Below, one piece after another: positions 32,551-41,000 of a stretch of DNA of 42,083 bases; the stretch's first letter is position 1; each line of letters opens with the position of its first letter. The stretch comes from a bacterium. GTDB lineage: Bacteria > UBP14 > UBA6098 > B30-G16. The stretch covers positions 1-42,083 of the forward strand of contig JAGGRZ010000047.1 of assembly GCA_021159335.1 (NCBI GenBank), given 5' to 3'. The notes below the pieces were generated by a model. That model was not told where the DNA came from. It saw only the letters and a program-made list of their open reading frames with translations, and searched no databases. The position numbers were made by a program, and so were the translations under genes.

Positions 32551-33231
32551 ATGGCATTGTTGAGTCTCGAAAATGTGGTGAAACGGTATAAGATGGGCGA
32601 CCAGGTTATTAACGCACTAAATGGCGTAACCCTTACTATAGAACGCGGAGAATACTTAGCAGTAATGGGTCCCTCTGGCTCGGGGAAATCAACGCTAATG
32701 AACATTCTCGGATTTCTGGACACGCCCGACGAGGGCAAATACATATTTGACGGCAGGGACACTACCGGGCTTTCAGAGGCTGAACTGGCTTACATAAGAA
32801 ATCGCCGTGTGGGGTTCGTATTCCAGACATTCAACCTTCTTCCGCGGGAGACAGCTCTTGAAAATGTCGAGCTTCCATTGGTTTACGCAGGCGTTCCTCG
32901 TAGCAAAAGACTTGAGATAGCCCACTCAGCGCTTAAGTCGGTAAACCTTGTTACCCGCATGCACCATCGTCCGAACGAACTTTCAGGCGGCGAAAGGCAA
33001 CGCGTTGCAATAGCAAGAGCATTAGTAAACAATCCCGACATAATCCTTGCGGACGAGCCCACAGGAAACCTCGACACGAAAACCGGTGAGGAAATAATGA
33101 AAATATTCGATAAGCTAAATCAGGAAGGAAAAACAATAGTTATTGTGACACACGACCCCGATGTGGCAAAACACGCGCACAGGATTATACACCTCAGAGA
33201 TGGGAAAATAATGGACGATACGAAAATTTAA
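32551..33231 (+). CDS. ABC transporter ATP-binding protein, MacB/LolD type
   Basis: A 226-residue ATPase. Walker [10 protein letters not shown] near residue 43, Q-loop [10 protein letters not shown], signature [15 protein letters not shown], Walker [13 protein letters not shown] and switch histidine VTHDPD are all intact. The [13 protein letters not shown] stretch is typical of the MacB/LolD group, which energises efflux or lipoprotein release rather than classic import. No cognate MacB-type permease is in the window; the divergent permease is of the FetB family. ATG 32551 is used rather than the in-frame TTG at 32542. No ribosome site precedes it, consistent with a leaderless message from the promoter just upstream. 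The aminotransferase gene follows after 18 bases. Confidence 0.92.
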   Translation: MALLSLENVVKRYKMGDQVINALNGVTLTIERGEYLAVMGPSGSGKSTLMNILGFLDTPDEGKYIFDGRDTTGLSEAELAYIRNRRVGFVFQTFNLLPRETALENVELPLVYAGVPRSKRLEIAHSALKSVNLVTRMHHRPNELSGGERQRVAIARALVNNPDIILADEPTGNLDTKTGEEIMKIFDKLNQEGKTIVIVTHDPDVAKHAHRIIHLRDGKIMDDTKI

Positions 33232-33249
33232 AACCGAGGTGTAATAACT

Positions 33250-34422
33250 ATGGAGCTTTCCAAAATAGCCAAAAGTATAAGCCCGAGTTTGACTTTAGCA
33301 CTCACCGCGAAGGCAGCACAGATGCGAGCTGAAGGGCGCGATGTTATATCGCTTTCTGCTGGTGAGCTCGATTTCATGCCGCCCGAGGAAGCACGAAAAG
33401 CTGCCGAGGACGCGATAGAAAAAGGTTTAATAAAATATACCTCATCTTATGGACTTCCCAGCTTGCGCGAGGAGGTCGCTAACTACATCAACAGACGATA
33501 TGGGACATCCCTAAGCTTAGAAAACATCATCATAACGCCGGGAGCGAAATATGCACTATTCGCGGCACTGCTGGCACTTCTCGACACAGGCGACGAGGTC
33601 TTGATACCGATTCCATATTGGGTTAGTTATCCCGAGATGGTCAAATTAGCTGGTGGAAAACCCGTATTCGTTCAGACGAGACCAGAGGATGGGTTCAGGC
33701 TCGACCCCGAAAAGCTTGGGGCAAGTGTGACATCAAAAACGAAAATCTTCATCCTGAATAATCCCGTTAATCCCACGGGAGTCGTTTACGGTAAATCTGA
33801 AGTGCAAAAAATAATAGATTCCCTTCCTGAGAGCACGGTTATACTATCGGATGAGATATACGAATCGCTCGTTCTTGAGGGGGAGTTCGGTTCTCTTTTG
33901 CAACTTGGCAAGGACCTTCTTGAGCGCGCGATCGTGGTAAGTGGTGTATCGAAAAGCTTCGCCATGACTGGCTGGCGACTTGGTTGGGCGGTCGGAAAAC
34001 CCGATGTCATATCAGCTATAGCAAAAATACAGGCGCACCAGACCTCTAACCCGTGCACGGTTTCTCAATACGCGACTATTGCTGCTTTAAAGTATTGTCG
34101 GGAATTCGCCGAGGAGCTTAAACCTGTGATAAAACGCAGACGCGACTTAGCGTTGGAACTTCTTTCCGACATAAAAGGTTTTAAACCGCTAAAGCCCAAC
34201 GGCGCATTTTACATCTACTGCGATGTTCGTGACCTGCTTAGCGACGAGATACCCTCTTCCATGGCGCTGGCGGACTTTTTGCTCGAGAATGCCAATGTCG
34301 CCACAGTCCCCGGGGAAGCGTTCGGCACCCCTGGATTTCTGCGCATATCAATAGCCGAGTCGGAGGAAAGAATAGCCGAAGCAGCGAGAAGAATTAAAAA
34401 AGCACTGCAAAGAGAGGTGTAA
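33250..34422 (+). CDS. Class I aminotransferase, aspartate aminotransferase-like
   Basis: A 390-residue PLP enzyme of fold type I, subgroup I-gamma style. Features in order: LSAGELDFMPPEEARKA, YTSSYGLPSLREEVA, the cofactor-ring PYWVSYPEM, the NNPVNPTG motif at residues 170-177, DEIYE with the PLP-contacting aspartate and tyrosine, and SGVSKSFAMTGWRLGW with the Schiff-base Lys235; the C-terminal FLRISIAES carries the arginine that binds the substrate alpha-carboxylate. The likely reaction is aspartate plus 2-oxoglutarate transamination, but related enzymes act on aromatic or branched amino acids. The next gene, an iron-sulfur protein, starts two bases after its stop. Confidence 0.92.
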   Translation: MELSKIAKSISPSLTLALTAKAAQMRAEGRDVISLSAGELDFMPPEEARKAAEDAIEKGLIKYTSSYGLPSLREEVANYINRRYGTSLSLENIIITPGAKYALFAALLALLDTGDEVLIPIPYWVSYPEMVKLAGGKPVFVQTRPEDGFRLDPEKLGASVTSKTKIFILNNPVNPTGVVYGKSEVQKIIDSLPESTVILSDEIYESLVLEGEFGSLLQLGKDLLERAIVVSGVSKSFAMTGWRLGWAVGKPDVISAIAKIQAHQTSNPCTVSQYATIAALKYCREFAEELKPVIKRRRDLALELLSDIKGFKPLKPNGAFYIYCDVRDLLSDEIPSSMALADFLLENANVATVPGEAFGTPGFLRISIAESEERIAEAARRIKKALQREV

Positions 34423-34424
34423 AT

Positions 34425-34949
34425 ATGCTGGCAAAAGACGGAGTTCCCACCGAGGAGGACATAAAACGAATTTCTCCGCCCAAGGAACGACTTGAAAAAG
34501 GTCCCGTCGCAATTATAGAGTGTTTTCAGGAGATACCCTGCGACCCGTGCTACACCTCATGCCCGAAGGGCGCCATCCTGCCCTTTCCGAACATAAACGC
34601 ACTGCCTAAGATAGATTTCGAGCTTTGCGATGGCTGTTCGCTTTGCGTTTCAGCCTGCCCGGGCATAGCCATATTCGTCGTTGACCTTACATATAGCGAT
34701 AAATTAGCACTTCTAAAATTGCCCCACGAGTTTGCGCCTCTTCCGAAAAAAGGCGAGAAAGCAAGGCTTCTTAACCGCAAAGGTGAGATAGTGGGAGAGG
34801 GCGAGGTAGTCAGAGCAATAAAATTCAAGGACAAAACCTCTGTTGTGTGGGTTACAGCTCCGAAAGAGCTCGCTATGGAAGTCCGCGCCATAGCGCCCCC
34901 CGCTTACGAGGAGGAAAATGAGTTGAGGGGGTTGATGAAGGAGGGATAA
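34425..34949 (+). CDS. Ferredoxin-like 2[4Fe-4S] protein, electron-transfer subunit type
   Basis: A 174-residue protein. Two cysteine sets are seen: C33, C39, C42, C46 (in ECFQEIPCDPCYTSCP) and C68, C71, C74, C78 (in CDGCSLCVSACPG), enough for two [4Fe-4S] clusters. The preceding RLEKGPVAIIECFQEIPC block resembles the iron-sulfur subunits that accompany FAD-dependent amino-acid oxidoreductases in anaerobes. The C-terminal about 75 residues form an unassigned domain (RLLNRKGEIVGEGEVV). The expected FAD subunits are not here; the gene abuts the aminotransferase gene, suggesting amino-acid metabolism. The ribosome site AGAGAGG precedes the ATG. Confidence 0.82.
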   Translation: MLAKDGVPTEEDIKRISPPKERLEKGPVAIIECFQEIPCDPCYTSCPKGAILPFPNINALPKIDFELCDGCSLCVSACPGIAIFVVDLTYSDKLALLKLPHEFAPLPKKGEKARLLNRKGEIVGEGEVVRAIKFKDKTSVVWVTAPKELAMEVRAIAPPAYEEENELRGLMKEG

Positions 34950-35142
34950 ATACTTATTTCTCGACCGTTTAGAATTGAGTCAATTTTTAGAAATGCACGA
35001 GTCTAGAACTTCTCTAATATATTTCAATATTGTTCATAAAGTCTTTTTATCCTTAATAAACTAATCTCCCAACTGATTCCTTCAGCAAAACTGAATAAAG
35101 TAGTTTTAGTTATCCTACACATCATATTTCATCCAAACTCAA

Positions 35143-35178
35143 AAAACGACAACCAAAACGACAACTAAAATGACAACC
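35143..35178. repeat. Three tandem copies of a 12-bp repeat just downstream of the fic-type gene
   Basis: Consecutive units AAAACGACAACC, AAAACGACAACT and AAAATGACAACC differ by one or two bases and end one base before the Fic stop codon region. Between them and the ferredoxin gene (34950-35142) I see nothing else. Confidence 0.75.
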
Positions 35179-35179
35179 A

Positions 35180-36217
35180 CTATACAAGCACATAATGTGC
35201 GCCTCTGCCTTTCCCTCTAAGCGTTATCACATCAAGTTCTACAAGTTTAGATAGTTCCTTTAAAGCTGCCTGTCGTGTGATTTTGAACATATTTGCCACA
35301 TTACCCGCTGTTATCCTACCATTTTTCTGTATGAACTCTATTATCTTCATCTGCCTTTCAGTTAATGCTATTTGTCCTTTTTCTTTTCGTCTCTTACCCT
35401 CAATTGATAGCTGTAAAACTTTTTCCTTAACACGCAGTATTGAAACCTTAATTCCCTCAGTGAAATATTCAAGCCATTGAGTTAAATCAAGAGTCTTTTG
35501 ATTTACGGATTTAAGAGCTGAATAATACGCTCTCCTATCGCTGTCATAGTAATCATCAAGGGCAAAGAACCTCTTTATATCAAATTCTCTTATGTAAAGT
35601 ATAAGGGTAGCAATTACTCTTGCGGTTCTGCCATTTCCATCCACAAAAGGATGAATCCTTACCAATTCGTAATGGGAGATTCCCGCAACAAGAACAGGAT
35701 GAAGTTTAAGAGCTTCTTCAGAATTAAGCCATTTTATAAAGTTTTTCATAAGGGAAGGGACTTCTTCAGGAGGTGGTGGTATAAATATTATCTCTCCCGT
35801 GATTCTATTTCCCACATATACTTGAATTTTCCTATATTTTCCTTCCCATTCGGGATTTTCAAGTGTTTCCTTTGTAATATCTTTGTGCAAATTTAAGATG
35901 TGTTCTTCTTTCACTATTCCATTTTCCTGATACTTCTCTATGTGTTCCAGAACATTAAGGTAATTGAGAACTTCTTGCTTCGCTCTTCTTGCAGCGACTA
36001 CCTTTCTTCCACGAGCAAGTTGGCTAACTTCCTCAAGGGTGAGAGGATTACCCTCTATCGCAGTTGAAGCATGAGCCGCCCTAATTAATGCTTCTCTTCT
36101 TAGCGAAATCTCCCATTTAGGCACAAGGTAAGCGTTAAGAATTAGTTCCCTTGCAGATGTAATTTCAACCAAATTGTTTACAATATTATGGGTATAACTG
36201 AAATTAGGCTTAAACAT
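35180..36217 (-). CDS. Fic-domain protein (probable AMP transferase) with winged-helix C-terminus
   Basis: A 345-residue protein. Residues 51-57 (STAIEGN) match the inhibitory-helix motif S/TxxxEG/N that blocks ATP binding in self-inhibited Fic proteins of class II. The Fic core at 189-200 (HPFVDGNGRTAR) is fully intact, including catalytic His189, so adenylyl transfer is likely. After about residue 270 there is a winged-helix domain (LTERQMKIIEFIQKNGRIT) that may bind DNA or a partner. GAGGAGAG precedes the ATG. Targets are unknown; relatives may auto-modify or modify gyrase or other proteins. A decayed HicB-like ORF lies just upstream on the same strand. Confidence 0.92.
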   Translation of the reverse strand: MFKPNFSYTHNIVNNLVEITSARELILNAYLVPKWEISLRREALIRAAHASTAIEGNPLTLEEVSQLARGRKVVAARRAKQEVLNYLNVLEHIEKYQENGIVKEEHILNLHKDITKETLENPEWEGKYRKIQVYVGNRITGEIIFIPPPPEEVPSLMKNFIKWLNSEEALKLHPVLVAGISHYELVRIHPFVDGNGRTARVIATLILYIREFDIKRFFALDDYYDSDRRAYYSALKSVNQKTLDLTQWLEYFTEGIKVSILRVKEKVLQLSIEGKRRKEKGQIALTERQMKIIEFIQKNGRITAGNVANMFKITRQAALKELSKLVELDVITLRGKGRGAHYVLV

Positions 36218-36239
36218 TTCTCTCCTCTACTTAATTAAT

Positions 36240-36382
36240 TCACTCTAATGATTTCATTCTTTCCATCGATTCCTTCGTCACACAAACCCTCCTGAAACAT
36301 CATAAACGAATACATATACCATCTTCTCGCCTTCATCAATTTCTACCGAGAGCCTAAAAACTATTGTAAATTTGCTCTTTGA
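36240..36382 (-). pseudogene. Frameshifted remnant resembling a HicB/UPF0150-type antitoxin
   Basis: Minus-strand codons from 36382 to 36280 encode a piece containing KFTIVFRLSVEIDEGEKM and YVFVYDVSGGFV. A second frame (from 36281 to TGA at 36242-36240) continues as VTKESMERMKSLE. Joined, the two resemble the beta-strand plus TxEEALxxxKE helix order of small HicB-type antitoxins. There is no ATG at the beginning and the frame is broken, so this is read as a decayed gene. The similarity is weak and by eye only. It lies between the Fic gene and the divergent glycosyltransferase gene. Confidence 0.35.
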
Positions 36383-36399
36383 TTATTATAAGTAGATTT

Positions 36400-37602
36400 A
36401 TGAAAATAATGCAAAAAATTTCTGTTTTGCTTGCCCGTATCGGAAATAAAAAGGCATTTTGGGCAATAATTTTCCTTTTAGCATTAACCATTAGACTAAC
36501 AATGATTTTCCTTTTAGGAGCGAATAAACTGCATTACGGCGATGAATTCACCTATTACAAAATAGCAACCTCGCTAACAAATGGCGAAGGATTCTCACTA
36601 AACGGAGAACCAACAGCCATCGTCTCTCCGGCATACCCGACCTTTTTGGCATTAGCAATGATTTTCTCAAAATCAATCCTATGGTTAAAATTGTTTCAGG
36701 CGGTTCTCGCTTCTCTGGGCGTAATACTTATTTACAATCTTGCCAAGCAATTAACTGATTCCATCAGCGCAAAAATCGCCGCTTTAGCATACGCTATTTA
36801 TCCGCCTATTGCTTACCTATCAGCAGTATTATACCCGCAGCTTCTTGGGAGCCTGTGGATTTTAGCGATATTTTATCTATGGCTCCTTTGGAAAAATCGC
36901 AAAATAAACGCAGCAAAAGCTTTCTTATGGGGAATTTTAATAGGAATCGGATTATCTTTGATACCAATGCTTTTGATTATAGCAATAATTCCATCGTATC
37001 AAATTTTTCGCAGACCAAGCACGATAGCATCTGCACTGGCTGGCATAATACTGATACTTGCGCCCTGGGCTGTCAGAAACTCAATAAAATTTAATCGATT
37101 TATTCCGTTATCCACTGTAGGTTGGGCGAATTTATGGGCTGGAAACTGCGAATATACAACTCCATCCTCAGGCTCATTCCCGATCTACAGAACGAGCGAA
37201 GGAAAATATCTTCAATCGCTGCCATTGGACCAATCAATCAAGGAATATAGAAAAAGAGTTTTAAATTATATATGTAAACATCCGGTGCGAGTAATTTATA
37301 TGTATCCATTGAAATTCATCAACTTTTGGCGACCGTATCCAAAACCTATAACCAAAACGAAAGCAAGCTCCGTAAAATACAGAATAATTTTTGCTGTTTC
37401 ATATTTAATACTTTTGCTTTTCGCCATTAAAGGGATGATACTAAATTGGTCCCGACCAGAAATAAAAGCCATCGTCTTCTCCATGCTTCTTTTTGCGGCA
37501 GGATATGCAATATTTTTCACGCGAGTAAGATTCAGGCTTCCAGCTGAAGTGTTGCTAATAGTTCTTGGGAGCATGTGCTTTGGAACTGCCAACAAACAAT
37601 GA
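36400..37602 (+). CDS. GT39/ArnT-like polytopic membrane glycosyltransferase
   Basis: A 400-residue membrane protein with about ten hydrophobic segments. After the first transmembrane helix comes LHYGDEFTYYKIA, whose DE pair matches the catalytic acidic loop of GT-C protein O-mannosyltransferase and ArnT-type enzymes, then GEPTAIVSPAYPTFLALA. Such enzymes use polyprenyl-phosphate sugars and act on the periplasmic face. An in-frame TTG at 36379 gives a longer protein, but ATG 36400 is favoured; neither has a ribosome site, and TTATAA at 36386-36391 lies eight bases before the ATG, so the message may be leaderless. It is AT-rich compared with the neighbouring large genes. Confidence 0.8.
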   Translation: MKIMQKISVLLARIGNKKAFWAIIFLLALTIRLTMIFLLGANKLHYGDEFTYYKIATSLTNGEGFSLNGEPTAIVSPAYPTFLALAMIFSKSILWLKLFQAVLASLGVILIYNLAKQLTDSISAKIAALAYAIYPPIAYLSAVLYPQLLGSLWILAIFYLWLLWKNRKINAAKAFLWGILIGIGLSLIPMLLIIAIIPSYQIFRRPSTIASALAGIILILAPWAVRNSIKFNRFIPLSTVGWANLWAGNCEYTTPSSGSFPIYRTSEGKYLQSLPLDQSIKEYRKRVLNYICKHPVRVIYMYPLKFINFWRPYPKPITKTKASSVKYRIIFAVSYLILLLFAIKGMILNWSRPEIKAIVFSMLLFAAGYAIFFTRVRFRLPAEVLLIVLGSMCFGTANKQ

Positions 37603-37727
37603 GATGTGTTCAAATTTATTAAAGCTCATTGAGATTAACATCAAATCTTTTTAATATACCTTTATAGCACACTATACATCTTCATTGTTTTAGACATCCT
37701 ACTATAAGAGCAAAACATAATAACTCC

Positions 37728-37895
37728 TCAAAAGTCAACCTTTTTCTCAAAGCTCTCGTATAATTCCAATATCGCTTCTTCCCCCTCAAGTTTTTCCGCA
37801 TATTCACGAATGAAATTCTCCAAAGAGATGGTTAATTCCGCTGGCTTTATTTTCATTTCAGACTTCAGGATTTTTAATTTATCATCTATATTCAT
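37728..37895 (-). CDS. Small 55-residue helical protein, orphan
   Basis: ATG at 37895 is preceded by AAAAGGA, and the frame ends with TGA at 37730-37728. The protein starts MNIDDKLKILKSEM and includes ELTISLENFIREYAEKLEG, a charged, probably all-helical chain rich in glutamate and lysine. This composition and the ribosome site support real coding. No family recognised; the size is that of small antitoxin-type or regulatory proteins, but no toxin gene is adjacent. A short palindrome, ATTTCCCGAAAT (37951-37962), lies about 55 bases upstream and may be an operator. The 125 bases between it and the glycosyltransferase gene show nothing. Confidence 0.6.
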   Translation of the reverse strand: MNIDDKLKILKSEMKIKPAELTISLENFIREYAEKLEGEEAILELYESFEKKVDF

Positions 37896-38073
37896 TCCTT
37901 TTCATTATAGGATAAAGTAAGTTTAGGATTAAATTTCAAGTAAATACGAAATTTCCCGAAATGAAATAGTATGAGTAAATTATTCGAAGCAAGAAATGCA
38001 TATTATATTCCGTCTGAATCCCTCTCGAGAAAAGTATTATATTAGCTCAAAGTTTACAGAAACAACAAGCCCA

Positions 38074-41000
38074 TCACCTTCCTCTAATCTCAAGCTCTCC
38101 GTCAGCGGGCACAAGCACCCAATAGCCTTTGCCTGGCTCGAGGCTCGAGGGAACAAAGTAGGAGCTTCCATCCCAGCCGTATATCGAAAGAATGGATGTG
38201 CCAATGGCTCTTATGCTGTCAACCGGAACCGTTGAATACGGCGCGCCTATAAGATTCCAGCCCATATAAACCGGCAAAACGAACCCAGCAACCGGCTCAC
38301 CAGCAACGATGAACTCCAAATCTTGCCAGCTGTATGTCCAGTAACCTATCCCGGACGAAACCCTGCTCGCATACTGGAACGAGCGCGTTATAGGGTTGAA
38401 TTCGAATGGTCCAAGCAATCTGTGGAAAACAATTTTGGGGTCAGCTGTCGGGTTCCTTACGGGAAGCGAAAGAAGGTTCCAGCCCCTTGTAACCGGTATT
38501 CTGGCAGCAACAAGTTCAGGCTCCGACCATGTTATAGTAAGCGTCTCGTTAGCCGCAGCAAAATAAACAGATTCAGCCTTCATGTCCACCTCGTCATTGA
38601 GCATATATATCCCCTCGCCAAAGCTTGATGGGTTCCATCTAACCCTGACCTCGCGCGTAAAACTCACTACCACCTGCCAGATGTTAACGGGCACGATGTC
38701 TTTTATGTCGCGCGAAAGACGGGTTACCGCAGGGTGTGATGGGTCGTCCATAGCGAACCACGCAGAAATCTCCGTCGGCGCCGACGGCAACCAAAGAAGG
38801 TCAAGCCGCGGGTCGTAAAGGTCTGTCGCCCCAGACGAAACCCCGAATGTAAGCCACTTCTCGGAAACACTCTTGTCCGAAGGACAATCAAACACAAGCG
38901 TCTGCAGCCATGGCCGTCCCGAATAAGCGACGACGACTATCCCGCTCTCCCAGTATGTGTGCATCAGATCAGATGTAAAATCGTCTATGTAAATGGGCGA
39001 ATACGAACCGCCAACCGCCTTGGGGTCAACGAGAACCTTTAAGTAACCTAATGTGTCACCGACAAGCGTAACCCTTGTGGACCAGCTTATATCAATCCTC
39101 CAGTCGTCAAGATGACCTGTAAGGGTTGCTGTCGCGGGAGCAGGAGTAACCGCTGAAACGTAATCTATAGGCTTTATCACATCAGAATTAACATTAATAT
39201 CGAGGACAAATCGTGAAGTTATCGGAAGATACATCGAATCTATTACTATGGGCACATTGATAGTCTCTCCTGCAGCGGCTATTGTCTCCGGGATAAATAT
39301 GTGTATCTCCCCCGCAACCACAATCGGGAACACGCATTCAAGTGCTCCCCAGTTGCAGAACGAATCGGGCATCAAGATTCTCATACGGGCGGAATCGCAT
39401 GGAGTCGGCGTGACCACCCAGCTAACAGGACCTCTCGCAATAATTGTGTCAACTCCCTCGCAGTAATCTATAAGTATGGTCCCCGGCTCCGCCGCATTAA
39501 CGAACATGTCCGACACCGAAAAGTTTATATCTAAAGTGTCGCCAAAGAGAACAATAGAATCCGGGCAATGCCAACTTATTCTTGGGGCTCTGGAATCAAG
39601 TGCGCCAACTACCTGTATTTCCCTTGGATCCGTAACGCGAGGCTTTATTTTTAGCCAATGCAAAATGGGGCTTTCGTTTTCCTCGTTCAATGTCATGCCC
39701 ACCCTGTATTTAACCTGATCGAAGGAAAATGAAGGGACAGAACCAACTCTGTACCAGTCGGTCCAGCAAACATCTGGACCAATACATGTATCGAGTGCCA
39801 CTTCAATAATTATGTTTGCACCAACTGGCACATCAGCCGAAAAGTCCGCCTCAACGCCGAGTTCTCCCTCAAGCGGGAAAGGCTCGCTTACATAAACTCC
39901 GCTCCCCACTCCGCCGTGATAGGAGTAGTAAATAGAATTTATCATAGCTTTCGCTTCCCACTCCATAGGAACGGATTCTCTGTGCCCATACGAGTAGAAG
40001 CTCGAGAAAGAATTATACCTCAAATTATGATAAGCTTGCCAGTAAAGAAGATTGTCGTTTGGGCAAGATGGTATTCCCGTCCCCTGATAGAGCATCGTTC
40101 CGCTTACTATTCTCTGTCCCTTCCAGTGGCACAAGAGAACGCTGAATGTATCGGGTATATTGAACGGATGATGAAGCACGAACAATGTGTCGTCGGCTAC
40201 CCTATGAACGATATTAAAAGTAGTCCAACTCGATGTTAGCGTGCACGCGATACCTGTAACCTCTGTTAGTGAGCAGAAATTCGTCATGCAACATCCAGGG
40301 CTGCATCCCGAGGTATCGTGGGTTAAAAGTAAACCCCTGCCCTTTTTCGCGAATGCAGCTACGGCATCGGCAGCAGCTGCCGAAAGGTCCCTGTTACCAT
40401 AACTGTCAGCAACGCCAAACGCGAGAACATCGAAATCGGTTAATCGCATCCTTACCGCAGGATGAACCACTCTCGCGGTATCAATGTAGCTCGCATTAAC
40501 GAAAACCGAATCCACATCGGAGCCAGGAGTAAATCCAGCGCACGCAGCGTTAAATTGCGATATGGGGATTATGTAAATTTTTATCTTAAGCGGCGGGTGT
40601 CCTGCACTCATGTAGTTGTATATTGCCCTCGACATGCAATCCCGACAATGTCCATCAGGATACACCTGCAAAACATATATGGTGTCTCTTCCCGGAGGAA
40701 GCCAGAGTGCACCGTCATCCAAGCCGTCGGGGTCAGGAGAAAGAATCTTTACATGCGATGTATCACCGCGAGCAAAATCGGCGAATGTCGTGAATAAAGC
40801 CGAATCCCCGGTGCCGAATTTATGATACGAAATGCTTATAACAGCAGAATCGAGCTCTACGCCAGGAACATCATCGGATAAATTCCAATCAAAGCAGTGA
40901 ATCCCGGTAGTAACGGAGTCCCCTATGTGATGGCGCCAGTTTTCAAGTTTGTCGTAGGCGGGAAGATGCCATGTCCTTCCGCCATCGAATGATACGCCAA

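Noticed and set aside
40269-40825. Several plus-strand open frames across the giant surface protein gene.
   Set aside because: They lie opposite a continuous frame of more than 1300 codons with recognisable domains, and they are short and cysteine/arginine-rich in a way typical of shadow frames.
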